A DNA stretch of 64,000 bases from Hungatella sp. (GCA_022796015.1 JAAWHU010000003.1:19927-83926); one strand, 5' to 3'; counted from the first letter of the stretch, positions 51,801 through 59,501 are shown. Notes: generated by a model not told the origin, from the letters alone. Translations and numbers: made by a program.

Positions 51801-52036
51801 AGCTTCAGGAGACCTCTTCTGCCATGAACCTTGATATCATGTTTATTGATGAGGGCTTTGGCTCTCTTGACGAGCATTCCAGAGACCAGGCAGTGAGAGT
51901 GCTGCAGAGGATGGCACAGGGCTCCAAGCTTATCGGCATTATTTCTCATGTAACGGAGTTAAAGCAGGAGATCGAAGATCAGCTTCTTGTGGTCAGGGAT
52001 GAGAATGGGAGCCGGGCGGGATGGCAGATTAGTTAG
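48848..52036 (+). CDS. sbcC: Exonuclease SbcCD, ATPase subunit C
   Basis: A 1062-residue Rad50/SMC-like protein. The ATPase head is split: Walker A ITGDTGAGKTTIFDAI (about residues 32-47) and, at the other end, signature LSGGESFMAALSLALGMADQ (about 966-985) and Walker B LDIMFIDEGFGSLDEHS (about 996-1012). The two long coiled-coil arms (about 200-520 and 560-900) are joined by the zinc hook KPCPVCGSTDHPNPC (about 535-549). Length and order are normal. The start codon follows the sbcD stop by one base, so the subunits are translated together. AGGAGGAAAATAAACC after it serves the next gene. Confidence 0.96.
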   Translation: MRPLNLTMEAFGSYGRRTVIDFERPDQNLFLITGDTGAGKTTIFDAIVFALYGEASSSANKKDGTELQSQFADMGTEPFVELTFSEKKGQDPSIYTVRRVPRHHRPLKKGAGIKEERESVSLVMPDGSEYPQKETDKKLEEILGLTKSQFMQVAMIAQGEFMELLRAKSDDKKKIFRKLFKTEPFQGIAEELAARKKDKEREIGIIRTICQTEVSRIQVPQDYGQEPELRELKERITKGDRLAAADMETTMTELGHLCDWLRTEKHRALQGYEEAGRLRDQKRDACTEAENLLQFFRQLESAGEELTWCLEREEEIRAKALLARQLRDAYEIKREAESYEEAVSRKQALGAALKGQEEELPALKKEAEDASELEAREKKVYEEELRIFSRTIERADNALRLFEKIKQVQKDISQKNNEFDQAGRNARNARKSLEDLESREQRWRRQAEDLGGTEGRLAQWEARNREAEEMAKDLVYVKRQQQELEVWGKKAEQARQDYEAAGRKYDREQRAYESVRKAFLDAQAGVLARELRPGKPCPVCGSTDHPNPCMEAEGQKNISRETLEALENNIKNLGAVQEKLAGEARSSRDLLDVKNISLKETMEKLFGRMAEEIGGVPEGMGLGQAEAMIGTWKQSVQAEGEHLKEQSRTLRQIQESLKDLEEEKNHLREEADKAQNEMINAAASLKEMEGMLKTFEASREYSGEEEAVRARRGAQARKAQREERRKKAEETARNRQARRENAETLIKKYREELPAQAEETARRKSVYEAMMGEKHLTEAQWRDLTDAYEKEEADRLQEEVEEFRKKKAAAQKLEAAAKEAIGSRKRPEPETARRERDEAEKKRSDAERMLRQYETYYNTDQDVYEALSPKMEERRRIVEEHARLDGLYRQVSGNVTGARMDLETYVQRYYLEKILRGANRRFHDMSGGQFELRMYGLEKAGEGRNKGLDLMVYSTVTGKEREVRTLSGGESFMAALSLALGMADQLQETSSAMNLDIMFIDEGFGSLDEHSRDQAVRVLQRMAQGSKLIGIISHVTELKQEIEDQLLVVRDENGSRAGWQIS

Positions 52037-52082
52037 TGGAAGATATATTGTGATAATAAGCAAGTCAGGAGGAAAATAAACC

Positions 52083-53015
52083 ATGTCAAGGATCTACACA
52101 TCCATCGACCAGCTAATCGGAAGGACACCGCTGCTGGAATTGACCCACATAGAAAGGACCCTTGGCTTAAAAGCCAGGATTCTTGCAAAACTGGAATACT
52201 TAAATCCCGCTGGCTCCGTGAAGGACCGGGTTGCCAAAGCCATGCTGGATGAGGCGGAAGCAGAGGGAAGATTAAAACCGGGGACCGTGATTATTGAACC
52301 AACATCAGGCAACACGGGAATCGGGCTGGCGGCCGTGGCGGCTGCCAGGGGATATCGGATTATGATTGTCATGCCCGACACCATGTCCCTGGAGAGACGG
52401 CAGCTGATGAAGGCATACGGCGCCGAGCTTGTGCTCAGCCAAGGGGCAAAGGGCATGGCAGGCGCCATCGAGAAGGCAGAGGAGCTGGCAGCCCGGATTC
52501 CCGACAGCCTTATTGCAGGCCAGTTTGTGAACCCGGCCAACCCCAAGGCTCACAGAGAGACCACAGGCCCGGAGATCTATGAGGATACGGACGGAGAGGT
52601 GGATATCTTTGTGGCAGGAGTGGGAACCGGGGGGACTATCACGGGAACCGGGGAATATCTGAAGCAAAGGAATCCCCTGATTAAGGTGGTGGGGGTGGAG
52701 CCTGAGGGCTCGCCGGTTCTCTCGGCAGGAAAGGCCGGCGCCCATGGTCTCCAGGGAATCGGCGCCGGGTTTGTGCCAGAGGTGCTGAATACAAAGATTT
52801 ATGATGAGATCATGACGGTTTCTGACGAAGCGGCTTTCTCCATGGGCAGAATGCTGGGGAGAAAGGAAGGGATTCTTGTGGGGATCTCCTCCGGGGCTGC
52901 CGCCTGCGCGGCAGTCCGTCTGGCCAAAAGTCCTGAGAATGAAGGGAAGACCATAGTGGTACTGCTTCCGGACACAGGGGATCGGTATCTGTCTACGCCG
53001 CTTTTTGAAGAATGA
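52083..53015 (+). CDS. cysK: Cysteine synthase A (O-acetylserine sulfhydrylase)
   Basis: A 310-residue PLP enzyme that makes L-cysteine from O-acetylserine and sulfide. The PLP lysine is in [16 protein letters not shown] (about residues 38-53, Lys near 46), the Asn/substrate loop is [10 protein letters not shown] (about 72-81), the phosphate loop is [10 protein letters not shown] (about 178-187), and the late segment SSGAAACAA binds the PLP ring nitrogen. Length is normal. It starts 46 bases after sbcC with its own AGGAGG. A hairpin separates it from the convergent SipW-type gene. Confidence 0.95.
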   Translation: MSRIYTSIDQLIGRTPLLELTHIERTLGLKARILAKLEYLNPAGSVKDRVAKAMLDEAEAEGRLKPGTVIIEPTSGNTGIGLAAVAAARGYRIMIVMPDTMSLERRQLMKAYGAELVLSQGAKGMAGAIEKAEELAARIPDSLIAGQFVNPANPKAHRETTGPEIYEDTDGEVDIFVAGVGTGGTITGTGEYLKQRNPLIKVVGVEPEGSPVLSAGKAGAHGLQGIGAGFVPEVLNTKIYDEIMTVSDEAAFSMGRMLGRKEGILVGISSGAAACAAVRLAKSPENEGKTIVVLLPDTGDRYLSTPLFEE

Positions 53016-53054
53016 CAGGTGGGCACACTCTGCAGCACATAAGGAACCGTTTTG

Positions 53055-53087
53055 GGGGCTGCCGAATATCCTTGTTTCGGCAGTCCC
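53055..53087. terminator. Shared terminator between cysK and the SipW-type protein gene
   Basis: GGGCTGCCGAA (53056-53066) pairs with TTCGGCAGTCC (53076-53086), allowing one G-T pair, loop of 9 bases. It lies 7 bases from the convergent gene's stop. Confidence 0.65.
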
Positions 53088-53093
53088 ATAAGA

Positions 53094-53807
53094 TCATCGG
53101 GATTGATGGTCATAGGCCTCCCAGGCCTCCTGGGCATCGGCAAAGCCGCCGGATTGGATGGCCTTAAAGTCCACATAGATAAACTGGATCTCATCCTCAA
53201 GCTGTCCGCCTACTACATTGGCAAAGGAGACAGTGTAGAACAGAGGCGGAATATCGTGGCCGGCAGGTACAGGGATCTCCTGGCTGCCTCCTCCCGTATA
53301 GATATACTCGTAGATATGATACCCATCCTCCTCCACAGGGTCAGGAGACAGAAGGCTCATGCCGGAGTAGGGATTCAGCTCATAGCTGAACAGTTCTGTT
53401 TCCGCCGCAAGTCCGTCATGGTTTAAGGTGCCGTCCTGGGCAGCAGTAATCACATAGGCCACAGGGATCTTAACGGTCATTCTCAGGTACGCATCATTCT
53501 TGCTGTTGTTTTTGATAGCCGGATCTTTGGGAATTTCCTTGCCGGCATACATGTTGGCCGCCTGGTTTTTGCCCAGGGCGTTGGAGGCTGTGGCGTTGGA
53601 AGCCGTGGCATATCCTCCATCGGGAAGTTCCCCATCCCATGCATGTTCATACAGATTAAAGTCCACGCTTCCCACGGTGAACCGGTTCTCTGCAGCCTCA
53701 TAGTCAGTCATGTAAGCCAGGGTGGCTCCAAGGCTCAGCAGGGCAAAGAGGCACAGGGCGGCCAGTAATTTGATCTTGTTTCTGGATTTTTTATTTTTCA
53801 TAATCAT
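53094..53807 (-). CDS. SipW-type signal peptide secreted protein (TasA/camelysin-like)
   Basis: A 237-residue secreted protein. The N-terminus has the SipW-dependent pattern: basic MKNKKSRNKIK, a hydrophobic core, then ATLAYMTDYEAAENRFTVGSVDFNLYE, where the x-A-Y-x-T-D plus N-x-F-T-x-G motif defines the family of TasA, CotN and camelysin. The mature domain is a beta sandwich with a short ATASN tandem (about residues 73-82, repeated twice) and VTAAQDG / YTVSFANV strands. In Bacillus such proteins form biofilm fibres after SipW cleavage; no sipW gene is nearby here. I chose the ATG at 53807 (AGGAGG 5 bases upstream); another ATG 6 bases later is also possible. Confidence 0.85.
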   Translation of the reverse strand: MIMKNKKSRNKIKLLAALCLFALLSLGATLAYMTDYEAAENRFTVGSVDFNLYEHAWDGELPDGGYATASNATASNALGKNQAANMYAGKEIPKDPAIKNNSKNDAYLRMTVKIPVAYVITAAQDGTLNHDGLAAETELFSYELNPYSGMSLLSPDPVEEDGYHIYEYIYTGGGSQEIPVPAGHDIPPLFYTVSFANVVGGQLEDEIQFIYVDFKAIQSGGFADAQEAWEAYDHQSR

Positions 53808-53889
53808 CTTAACCTCCTGAAAATCATTTTTACAGTTTATTCTTAATATATGGGACAAGCCGCATAAGCTGCAGGCTGGAGCCGGAAGC

Positions 53890-54099
53890 TTATGCCCTGC
53901 ATACGCCTGGGGGGCCTCTCAATCTTTTCCTGCTCTCCTTTGTCATGACAGAGAAAGCCTGATTCAAGGTAAAACAGAAGTTCATATTCCTTCTCCTCCT
54001 TTTGCTGTGGGGTTTGGGGCAGCCGGCTCTCCAAATACAAAAAAGAGACCCCACTGCCTGATGCAATGTGTCTCTCCTGCTATTCGGTAATTGATTCAT
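53890..54099 (-). CDS. Small protein translationally coupled to the Com-like gene, perhaps frameshifted
   Basis: A 69-codon frame whose ATG overlaps the Com-like stop (ATGA), with AAAGGA upstream. It begins MNQLPNSRRDTLHQAVGSLF and then becomes Arg/Pro/Cys-rich. A run of six T (around 54035-54040) follows the LF codons; past it, the neighbouring frame reads naturally as YLESRLP and KEEKEYELLFYLESGFLCHDKGEQEK and stays open to 53843. An ancestral gene may therefore have switched frame in this T run. No domain recognised. Both readings are uncertain. Confidence 0.35.
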   Translation of the reverse strand: MNQLPNSRRDTLHQAVGSLFCIWRAGCPKPHSKRRRRNMNFCFTLNQAFSVMTKESRKRLRGPPGVCRA

Positions 54100-54266
54100 T
54101 CCTTTGCTAGGTAGTCCTTATTCCGCTGTTGTGATGCTCCCGGGAACGTAATCCTTATGATCTTCCGGCACCGGGAACACTTAATCTCAATACTGCCGGC
54201 AGTCTTGGGAGTAATGTCAAATAGCCTTTGGTGGCAGTGCCTGCAGTATATGGTAGTAGTCGCCAT
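54096..54266 (-). CDS. Com-like zinc-ribbon protein under an SOS box
   Basis: A 56-residue protein with two CxxC knuckles, IYCRHCHQRLFD (about residues 6-17) and EIKCSRCRKII (about 29-39), resembling the Com translational regulator of phage Mu and similar small zinc ribbons in clostridia. In Mu, Com activates translation of the mom DNA-modification gene by binding its mRNA; a comparable RNA or DNA contact is likely but unproven. AAGGG lies 8 bases before the ATG. A sigma-A promoter and a LexA-type box precede it, so it should be damage-inducible. The next small ORF overlaps its stop (ATGA). Confidence 0.68.
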   Translation of the reverse strand: MATTTIYCRHCHQRLFDITPKTAGSIEIKCSRCRKIIRITFPGASQQRNKDYLAKE

Positions 54267-54306
54267 CCATGTATCCCTTCTTTCTGTTCAAACCGTTCTT
54301 TTAAAT

Positions 54307-54320
54307 CGAACATATGTTCT
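54307..54320. promoter_or_regulatory. LexA-type SOS box
   Basis: CGAACATATGTTCT fits the Gram-positive SOS box (CGAAC-N4-GTTYC) at all but the last position and contains the perfect GAAC-ATAT-GTTC palindrome. It overlaps the predicted transcription start of the Com-like gene, an ideal repressor position. Confidence 0.72.
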
Positions 54321-54326
54321 GATAGT

Positions 54327-54355
54327 AGTTTAGCAAAACCTGAGGAGAATGTCAA
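54327..54355 (-). promoter_or_regulatory. Sigma-A promoter of the Com-like unit
   Basis: Minus strand TTGACA (54355-54350), a 17-base spacer, TAAACT (54332-54327). Start predicted near 54320, inside the LexA-type box. Confidence 0.7.
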
Positions 54356-54477
54356 TAGGTTTTTAGAAAAACAAATTAAAAAACTTCCTCAGTATAAATT
54401 CCCCCATTTTACAAATACTACATGTACAGTAAACCATCAGCAATAACAGGATAAATGCAAAATGGAGGAATTGTGAT

Positions 54478-55026
54478 ATGAAAGCTACGGGAATTGTGAG
54501 AAGAATTGATGACCTGGGAAGAGTGGTCATTCCAAAAGAAATAAGAAGAACATTGCGCTTGAGAGAAGGAACTCCCCTTGAGATTTTCACGGATCGGGAA
54601 GGGGAGATTATTCTGAAAAAATATTCCCCTATGGTGGAGCTGACTGCTTTTGCCGGACAGTATGCAGAAGCTATGGCACAGGCCACAGGGCTTATGGTGT
54701 GTATGACTGACCGGGATCAAGTGATTGCCGTGTCCGGCGGTTCCAAGAAGGAGTTGCTGGCAAAGACTATCAGCAAGCAGCTGGAACATGCCATTGGAGA
54801 GAGAAATGTGGTAGTGGCTTCAAAGGATGACAAGAATTTCCTGTCCCTGACGTCGGAGGAAATTGAGGGAATCACGGCCCAAGCCATAGCGCCTATTATC
54901 TGTGAGGGAGATGCCATTGGAAGCGTGGCCCTTTTAAGCAGGGAACCAAAAGCAAAGATGGGTGATATGGAGGTGAAGCTGGTGGCCACAGCAGCCGGAT
55001 TTCTGGGACGGCAGATGGAGGGGTAA
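54478..55026 (+). CDS. spoVT: Stage V sporulation protein T (AbrB-family regulator)
   Basis: A 182-residue SpoVT. The N-terminal AbrB swapped-hairpin DNA-binding domain (about residues 1-50) reads TGIVRRIDDLGRVVIPKEIRRTL and LEIFTDREGEIILKKY. The C-terminal GAF-like domain (about 55-180) includes QATGLMVCMTDRDQVIAVSG and SVALLSREP. SpoVT modulates forespore sigma-G genes and is a marker of endospore formers. GGAGG lies 9 bases before the ATG. It stands alone, with a strong terminator after it. Forespore-type promoter elements were looked for, but none is convincing. Confidence 0.95.
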   Translation: MKATGIVRRIDDLGRVVIPKEIRRTLRLREGTPLEIFTDREGEIILKKYSPMVELTAFAGQYAEAMAQATGLMVCMTDRDQVIAVSGGSKKELLAKTISKQLEHAIGERNVVVASKDDKNFLSLTSEEIEGITAQAIAPIICEGDAIGSVALLSREPKAKMGDMEVKLVATAAGFLGRQMEG

Positions 55027-55053
55027 AAAGACAGAAGAGATAAGCAGTAATCA

Positions 55054-55106
55054 AAAACAGCGTTTACATGTTTCCCGATGCAGAGGAGGGATGTAAACGC
55101 TGTTTT
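55054..55106 (+). terminator. Terminator of spoVT; also faces the iadA module
   Basis: AAAACAGCGTTTACAT (55054-55069) pairs perfectly with 55091-55106, a 16-bp stem with a 21-base loop, followed by TTTTCG. Its GTTTACAT core recurs in the hairpin after yfcC. The remaining 245 bases to iadA hold no convincing gene. Confidence 0.85.
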
Positions 55107-55351
55107 CGTTATGCCCGGCGCGGATGACCCAGGCGTCCGGGATGACATGGGTGCCCCATTGCCCCAGGAAATTTGAAATGGATGCAGGCTATGGCTGCCC
55201 TGAAGGCGCCGGAGGCAAAACGTTCCAAATTGGCTGCCAAGCTCACAATGCTGCGGGAAAAACGGAATACCTGAAAGAATGGAAATTTTATACAAGACTG
55301 CCGGTCAAAAGTATGGTAGAATAAAGTCAATCGCAGGATGGAGGTGTAAGA

Positions 55352-56524
55352 ATGTATCTTATTAAAAATGCAGAAATCTACGCTCCAGGCAGGCTGGGGA
55401 TAATGGATGTGCTGACAGGAGGCGGGAAGATCCTTAAGATGGGGCGGGAGCTTCCGGTGGAGGAAGCTTATGATGTGGAGGTAATTGATGGCACAGGTAA
55501 GATTTTGATGCCGGGGCTCATTGATGCCCACGTCCATATTCTGGGCGGCGGAGGAGAGGGCGGGGCAAAGACCAGGACTCCGGAGATTATGCTGTCGGAT
55601 ATTATAAGCGGCGGCGTGACGACCGTGGTAGGCTGTTTGGGAACCGACGGCTGTACCAGGACCATGAGCAATCTTCTGGCCAAGGCTAAGGGGCTGGAGG
55701 AGGAAGGGATCACCACTTATGTATACACAGGCTCCTATCAGGTGCCAGTGCGGACCCTGACAGGAAAGATCATGGATGACATAATCCTTTTGGAGAAAGT
55801 AGTAGGAACCGGGGAGATTGCCATATCGGATCACAGATCATCCCAGCCCGGCAAAAAAGAATTTGCCAGGATTGTGGCTGATACCAGGGTTGGAGGAATC
55901 TTGTCCGGTAAGGCGGGATTGGTGAATATCCATATGGGAGACGGACAAAAGCGTCTGCAATACCTTCGCTATGTGTTAAACAAGACGGAGATCCCCCCAT
56001 CCAATATGCTGCCCACCCACATTAACAGGAGCCGGGCCCTTATGGAGGAGGGAATTGATTATGCAAAGAATTTGGGAGGTTATATTGATCTGACCACCAG
56101 CTCCGACCCTGATTTTCTGGATCCGGATGAGGTGAAGGCCAGCACCGGCCTTAAGATGGCTTTGGATGCAGGGGTGAAGCCGGAACAGATAACCTTTTCC
56201 TCTGACGGACAGGGAAGTCTTCCTGTATTCGATGCTTCCGGTAAATTTCTGGGACTGGGGGTAGGGAAGGTGACATCCCTCTATCGGGAGATGAGGGATG
56301 CGGTTTTAAACGATGGAGTATCCATGACAGATGCCTTGAAGGCAGTGACGCAGAATCCGGCAGCTCTTTTGAAGCTGTCTGAAAAAGGTGTTGTGAAAGA
56401 GGAGGCAGACGCGGATCTGGTACTGGCGGACAGGGAGACTCTGGATATTGATATGGTCATGGCAAAGGGCAGAGTCATGGTGAGAGATGGACAAGTTCTG
56501 GCAAAGGGGACCTTTGAAAGCTAG
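55352..56524 (+). CDS. iadA: Beta-aspartyl-peptidase (isoaspartyl dipeptidase)
   Basis: A 390-residue amidohydrolase-superfamily enzyme that cleaves beta-linked isoaspartyl dipeptides arising from damaged protein. Metal ligands are DAHVHILGGG (about residues 58-67), the bridging Glu/Lys region GTGEIAISDHRSSQPG (about 152-167), HMGDG and HIN (about 192-226), and the catalytic Asp in SSDGQGSLP (about 283-291). Length matches E. coli IadA (390). GGAGG is about 7 bases before the ATG. It is followed after 17 bases by a YfcC-family transporter, so uptake and hydrolysis of isoaspartyl dipeptides may be coupled. Confidence 0.93.
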   Translation: MYLIKNAEIYAPGRLGIMDVLTGGGKILKMGRELPVEEAYDVEVIDGTGKILMPGLIDAHVHILGGGGEGGAKTRTPEIMLSDIISGGVTTVVGCLGTDGCTRTMSNLLAKAKGLEEEGITTYVYTGSYQVPVRTLTGKIMDDIILLEKVVGTGEIAISDHRSSQPGKKEFARIVADTRVGGILSGKAGLVNIHMGDGQKRLQYLRYVLNKTEIPPSNMLPTHINRSRALMEEGIDYAKNLGGYIDLTTSSDPDFLDPDEVKASTGLKMALDAGVKPEQITFSSDGQGSLPVFDASGKFLGLGVGKVTSLYREMRDAVLNDGVSMTDALKAVTQNPAALLKLSEKGVVKEEADADLVLADRETLDIDMVMAKGRVMVRDGQVLAKGTFES

Positions 56525-56541
56525 AGAGGAGAAAAAATACA

Positions 56542-58056
56542 ATGGAGAAAAAGAGACAATCATTTCAGATGCCTCATACCTTTATCATTATTTTCGGGGT
56601 GATTTTGTTTGCAGCGGTGCTGACCATGTTTATTCCCCTGGGGCAGTATGATACAAAAGAAGTCACCTATATGCAGAATGGCTCCGAGAAGACCAGAACC
56701 GTTCTGGATCCCGACAGTTTCCGGTATGTCCTGGACGAGAACGGCAATAAGATGACAAAACTTGCTCCCCTGTTCGGAACAGAGGATTTTGGCGGACAGG
56801 GAATCTTAAACTATGTATTTGAAGGCATGACCGTAGGCGATAAGAACGGAACTGCCGTAGGAATTATTGCATTTATTCTTGTTGTAGGAGGCGCTTTCGG
56901 CATTGTCATCCGGACGGGAGCTGTGGAAAGCGGTATTATGAGGGTTATTGCCATGACCAACGGACGGGAGATTTTGCTGATCCCCATACTGGTGGTGCTG
57001 TTTTCACTGGGAGGAGCTATCTTTGGCATGGGGGAGGAGGCCATTCCCTTTGTTATGATTCTTGTGCCCATGTTTATTGCCATGGGATACGATGCAGTTG
57101 TGGGAATCATGTGTTCCTATGTATCTACCCAGATCGGCTTCGGTTCTTCCTGGCAGAATCCCTTCAGCCTTGCCGTGGCTCAGGGAGTATCCGGGCTTCC
57201 CGTAATGTCAGGCGCCTGGTTCCGTATTCCCATGTGGATCTTCTTCACGGGCCTGACCATTGTATTCACCATGAGATATGCAGTAAAGATTAAGAAAAAT
57301 CCCCAGATGTCTGTAGCCTATGAGTCGGACGAGGGCTACCGGAGGGAGTTTTCCAGGAAGGGCAGTGAGATGCCTCCGTTCACCCTGGGACACAAGCTGG
57401 TGCTTTTGACCATTGCCGCCTGTATGGTGTGGACCATCTGGGGTGTGGTGAGCGAGGGCTATTACATTCCGGAAATTGCTTCCCAGTTTTTTGTCATGGG
57501 ACTGGCAGCAGGAATAATCGGCGTGGCCTTTCATCTCAACGATATGAAGCTCAACGATATTGCCACTTCCTTTGAACGGGGCGCAGCAGATCTTCTGGGA
57601 GCCGCCATGTGTGTAGGTATGGCTCAGGGTATTATCATTATTCTGGGAGGTACCAGCGCCACAGACGGCACGGTGTTAAACACCATTCTTCACGGGATCA
57701 GCGAAGGGATGCAGGGTTTCCCGGCAGTGGTCTCTGCGTGGCTGATGTATCTATTCCAGTCCGTGTTTAATTTCTTTGTAGTTTCCGGCTCCGGCCAGGC
57801 CGCCCTGACCATGCCGGTTATGGCTCCCTTGGCAGATCTGGTGGGAGTGGAACGGCAGGTGGCCGTAGTGGCCTTTCAGCTGGGAGATGCATTTACCAAC
57901 TTTATTGTGCCTACATCCGGGTGCCTTCTGGGCGCCCTGGCAGCGGCAAAGCTGGACTGGGGGAAATGGGCCAAGTTCCAGATTAAGTTTCAGGCAGTGC
58001 TTATTGTGTGTGCTACCGTGACCATGATTCTTGCGGTTCTTTTAGGCTTGTCATAG
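56542..58056 (+). CDS. YfcC-family transporter
   Basis: A 504-residue membrane protein with 12 or so hydrophobic segments of the YfcC family (related to basic amino acid antiporters). Landmarks are FQMPHTFIIIFGVILFAAVLT at the N-terminus, a periplasmic loop around 30-85, GAFGIVIRTGAVESGI, LVVLFSLGGAIFGMGEEAIPFVMIL, YVSTQIGFGSSWQNPFSLAVAQG, and the C-terminal VSGSGQAALTMPVMAPLADL. Substrate unassigned for the family; the operon with iadA suggests small peptides or isoaspartyl compounds (inference). GAGGAGAAAA precedes the ATG. A hairpin closes the operon. Confidence 0.93.
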   Translation: MEKKRQSFQMPHTFIIIFGVILFAAVLTMFIPLGQYDTKEVTYMQNGSEKTRTVLDPDSFRYVLDENGNKMTKLAPLFGTEDFGGQGILNYVFEGMTVGDKNGTAVGIIAFILVVGGAFGIVIRTGAVESGIMRVIAMTNGREILLIPILVVLFSLGGAIFGMGEEAIPFVMILVPMFIAMGYDAVVGIMCSYVSTQIGFGSSWQNPFSLAVAQGVSGLPVMSGAWFRIPMWIFFTGLTIVFTMRYAVKIKKNPQMSVAYESDEGYRREFSRKGSEMPPFTLGHKLVLLTIAACMVWTIWGVVSEGYYIPEIASQFFVMGLAAGIIGVAFHLNDMKLNDIATSFERGAADLLGAAMCVGMAQGIIIILGGTSATDGTVLNTILHGISEGMQGFPAVVSAWLMYLFQSVFNFFVVSGSGQAALTMPVMAPLADLVGVERQVAVVAFQLGDAFTNFIVPTSGCLLGALAAAKLDWGKWAKFQIKFQAVLIVCATVTMILAVLLGLS

Positions 58057-58092
58057 GGCTTTGGAGAGTGATTCTCTCTTATGGATGATCGA

Positions 58093-58144
58093 AACGCTGT
58101 TTACATATTTGCCGCAGTGAACGGAAAAATATGTAAACAGCGTT
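58093..58144 (+). terminator. Hairpin downstream of yfcC
   Basis: AACGCTGTTTACATATTT (58093-58110) pairs with its complement at 58127-58144, an 18-bp stem with a 16-base loop. ATATTT follows. The GTTTACAT and AAACAGCGTT elements are shared with the hairpin at 55054-55106. Confidence 0.75.
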
Positions 58145-58163
58145 ATATTTAAGGGGGAAACCA

Positions 58164-58191
58164 TTGATAACCATCTGGGAACTGCTAAAAT
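58164..58191 (+). promoter_or_regulatory. Sigma-A promoter of the aldo/keto reductase gene
   Basis: TTGATA (58164-58169), a 16-base spacer, TAAAAT (58186-58191), start near 58198, about 32 bases before the ATG. Confidence 0.6.
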
Positions 58192-58229
58192 AAATATGAG
58201 AAAATACAGAAAATCAGGAGGATAACAAT

Positions 58230-59345
58230 ATGCTGTCAAATTCAAAATTAGGTTTTGGCCTTATGCGTCTTCCAAAGGATGCGGCGGGAAATATCCTTCA
58301 GGAGGAAGTCACTTCCATGGTGGACGCCTTTATGCAGTCAGGAATGACTTATTTTGATACGGCCTATGCTTATGCAGGCAGCGAGGCGTCTATGAAGAAG
58401 GCTTTGGTAGATCGGTATTCTCGAGAATCCTTTACCATTGCCGACAAACTCCCGGCCTGGAAGCTGAAATCAGAAAACGATGTGGAGCGGATTTTTAAGG
58501 AGTCCATGGAGCTGTGCGGGGTGGAGTATTTTGATTTTTATCTTCTTCACAGTGTGGAAGCCAGCCATCTGCCTACTTATGAGAACTATCATTGCTTTGA
58601 GTTTCTTCAGGAGATGAAGAGACAGGGAAAGATCCGGTATATAGGCTTTTCTTATCATGACAATGCAGAACTTTTAGACAGCATTCTCACGAATCATACG
58701 GAGATTGATTTTGTCCAGCTGCAGCTTAATTATCTGGATTGGGAAAACGGAGTAATCCAATCAAGGAAAAACTATGAGACAGCCAGGAAGCACGGCAAAC
58801 CCGTGGTGGTTATGGAGCCGGTAAAGGGAGGGACCCTGGCATCATTTCCAGAAGATACGGAGAAGATCTACAAGGACTATGCCCCGGAAAAATCTGTTGC
58901 CTCGTGGGCGCTGCGGTACATCGCTTCTCTGGAGGGAGTGATGACCGTCCTGTCAGGCATGTCCAATGAGGAGCAGATGAGGGATAATCTGGACACCTTT
59001 GTAAACTTCACGCCTATGAATAAGGAAGAGTATGAACTTGTAAAACAAGTTACTTCAAAAGTGCTGTCCTTCCCCACCATTCCCTGCACGGCCTGCCGAT
59101 ACTGCGTTCCCGGCTGTCCTATGGGCATTCAGATTCCTGATCTGTTTACAGCATATAACAGCGCCAAAACATATGGCTCTAACCGGAGATATGACACTTA
59201 CTATAAGAACCACACCCAGGATGGGCACGGGGCGGCCTCGGCATGTATTGGGTGCGGACAATGTGAAGGCGTGTGCCCTCAGCATCTGGAGATTATTTCG
59301 CTCCTTAAGGACGTTTCCCAGGAATTTGAGGAGGCGGTTGTCTAA
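58230..59345 (+). CDS. Aldo/keto reductase with C-terminal ferredoxin domain
   Basis: A 371-residue redox protein. Residues 1-275 are an aldo/keto reductase barrel with the catalytic set in GLMRLPKD, MTYFDTAYAYAGSEASMKKAL (Asp/Tyr), FTIADKLPAWK (Lys) and FYLLHSVEASH (His). The C-terminal 95 residues carry cysteines of 4Fe-4S type: CTACRYCVPGCPMGI (about 287-301) and CIGCGQCEGVCPQHL (about 334-348). COG1453-type members are common in anaerobes; the natural carbonyl substrate and electron partner are not known. AGGAGG precedes the ATG. A promoter for the next gene lies 40 bases after its stop. Confidence 0.93.
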   Translation: MLSNSKLGFGLMRLPKDAAGNILQEEVTSMVDAFMQSGMTYFDTAYAYAGSEASMKKALVDRYSRESFTIADKLPAWKLKSENDVERIFKESMELCGVEYFDFYLLHSVEASHLPTYENYHCFEFLQEMKRQGKIRYIGFSYHDNAELLDSILTNHTEIDFVQLQLNYLDWENGVIQSRKNYETARKHGKPVVVMEPVKGGTLASFPEDTEKIYKDYAPEKSVASWALRYIASLEGVMTVLSGMSNEEQMRDNLDTFVNFTPMNKEEYELVKQVTSKVLSFPTIPCTACRYCVPGCPMGIQIPDLFTAYNSAKTYGSNRRYDTYYKNHTQDGHGAASACIGCGQCEGVCPQHLEIISLLKDVSQEFEEAVV

Positions 59346-59384
59346 AGAAAACGGCGGCTCATGGGGTATCCCTGCATTTTTAGG

Positions 59385-59413
59385 TTGAACTGGAAGAATA
59401 TTCAAGGTATAAT
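59385..59413 (+). promoter_or_regulatory. Sigma-A promoter of the FAD oxidoreductase gene
   Basis: TTGAAC (59385-59390), exactly 17 bases, perfect TATAAT (59408-59413). It lies inside the longest possible reading frame of the gene, which shows that the real start is downstream of about 59420. Confidence 0.75.
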
Positions 59414-59501
59414 AGAACATGTAATGACATCTTTGGAGTTGTCATCGGTAAATCAGGACAACATAGACTCAAAAAGAATGCAGGAAAGGACCAGGAACAA
59501 A

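Noticed and set aside
54096..54266. Prophage remnant around the Com-like gene
   Set aside because: No integrase, terminase, capsid or tail gene is in the window and flanking genes are ordinary chromosomal genes.
55124..55324. A 66-codon ORF between spoVT and iadA
   Set aside because: No ribosome site, no domain and a low-quality composition rich in Gly and Cys; the region is treated as non-coding.
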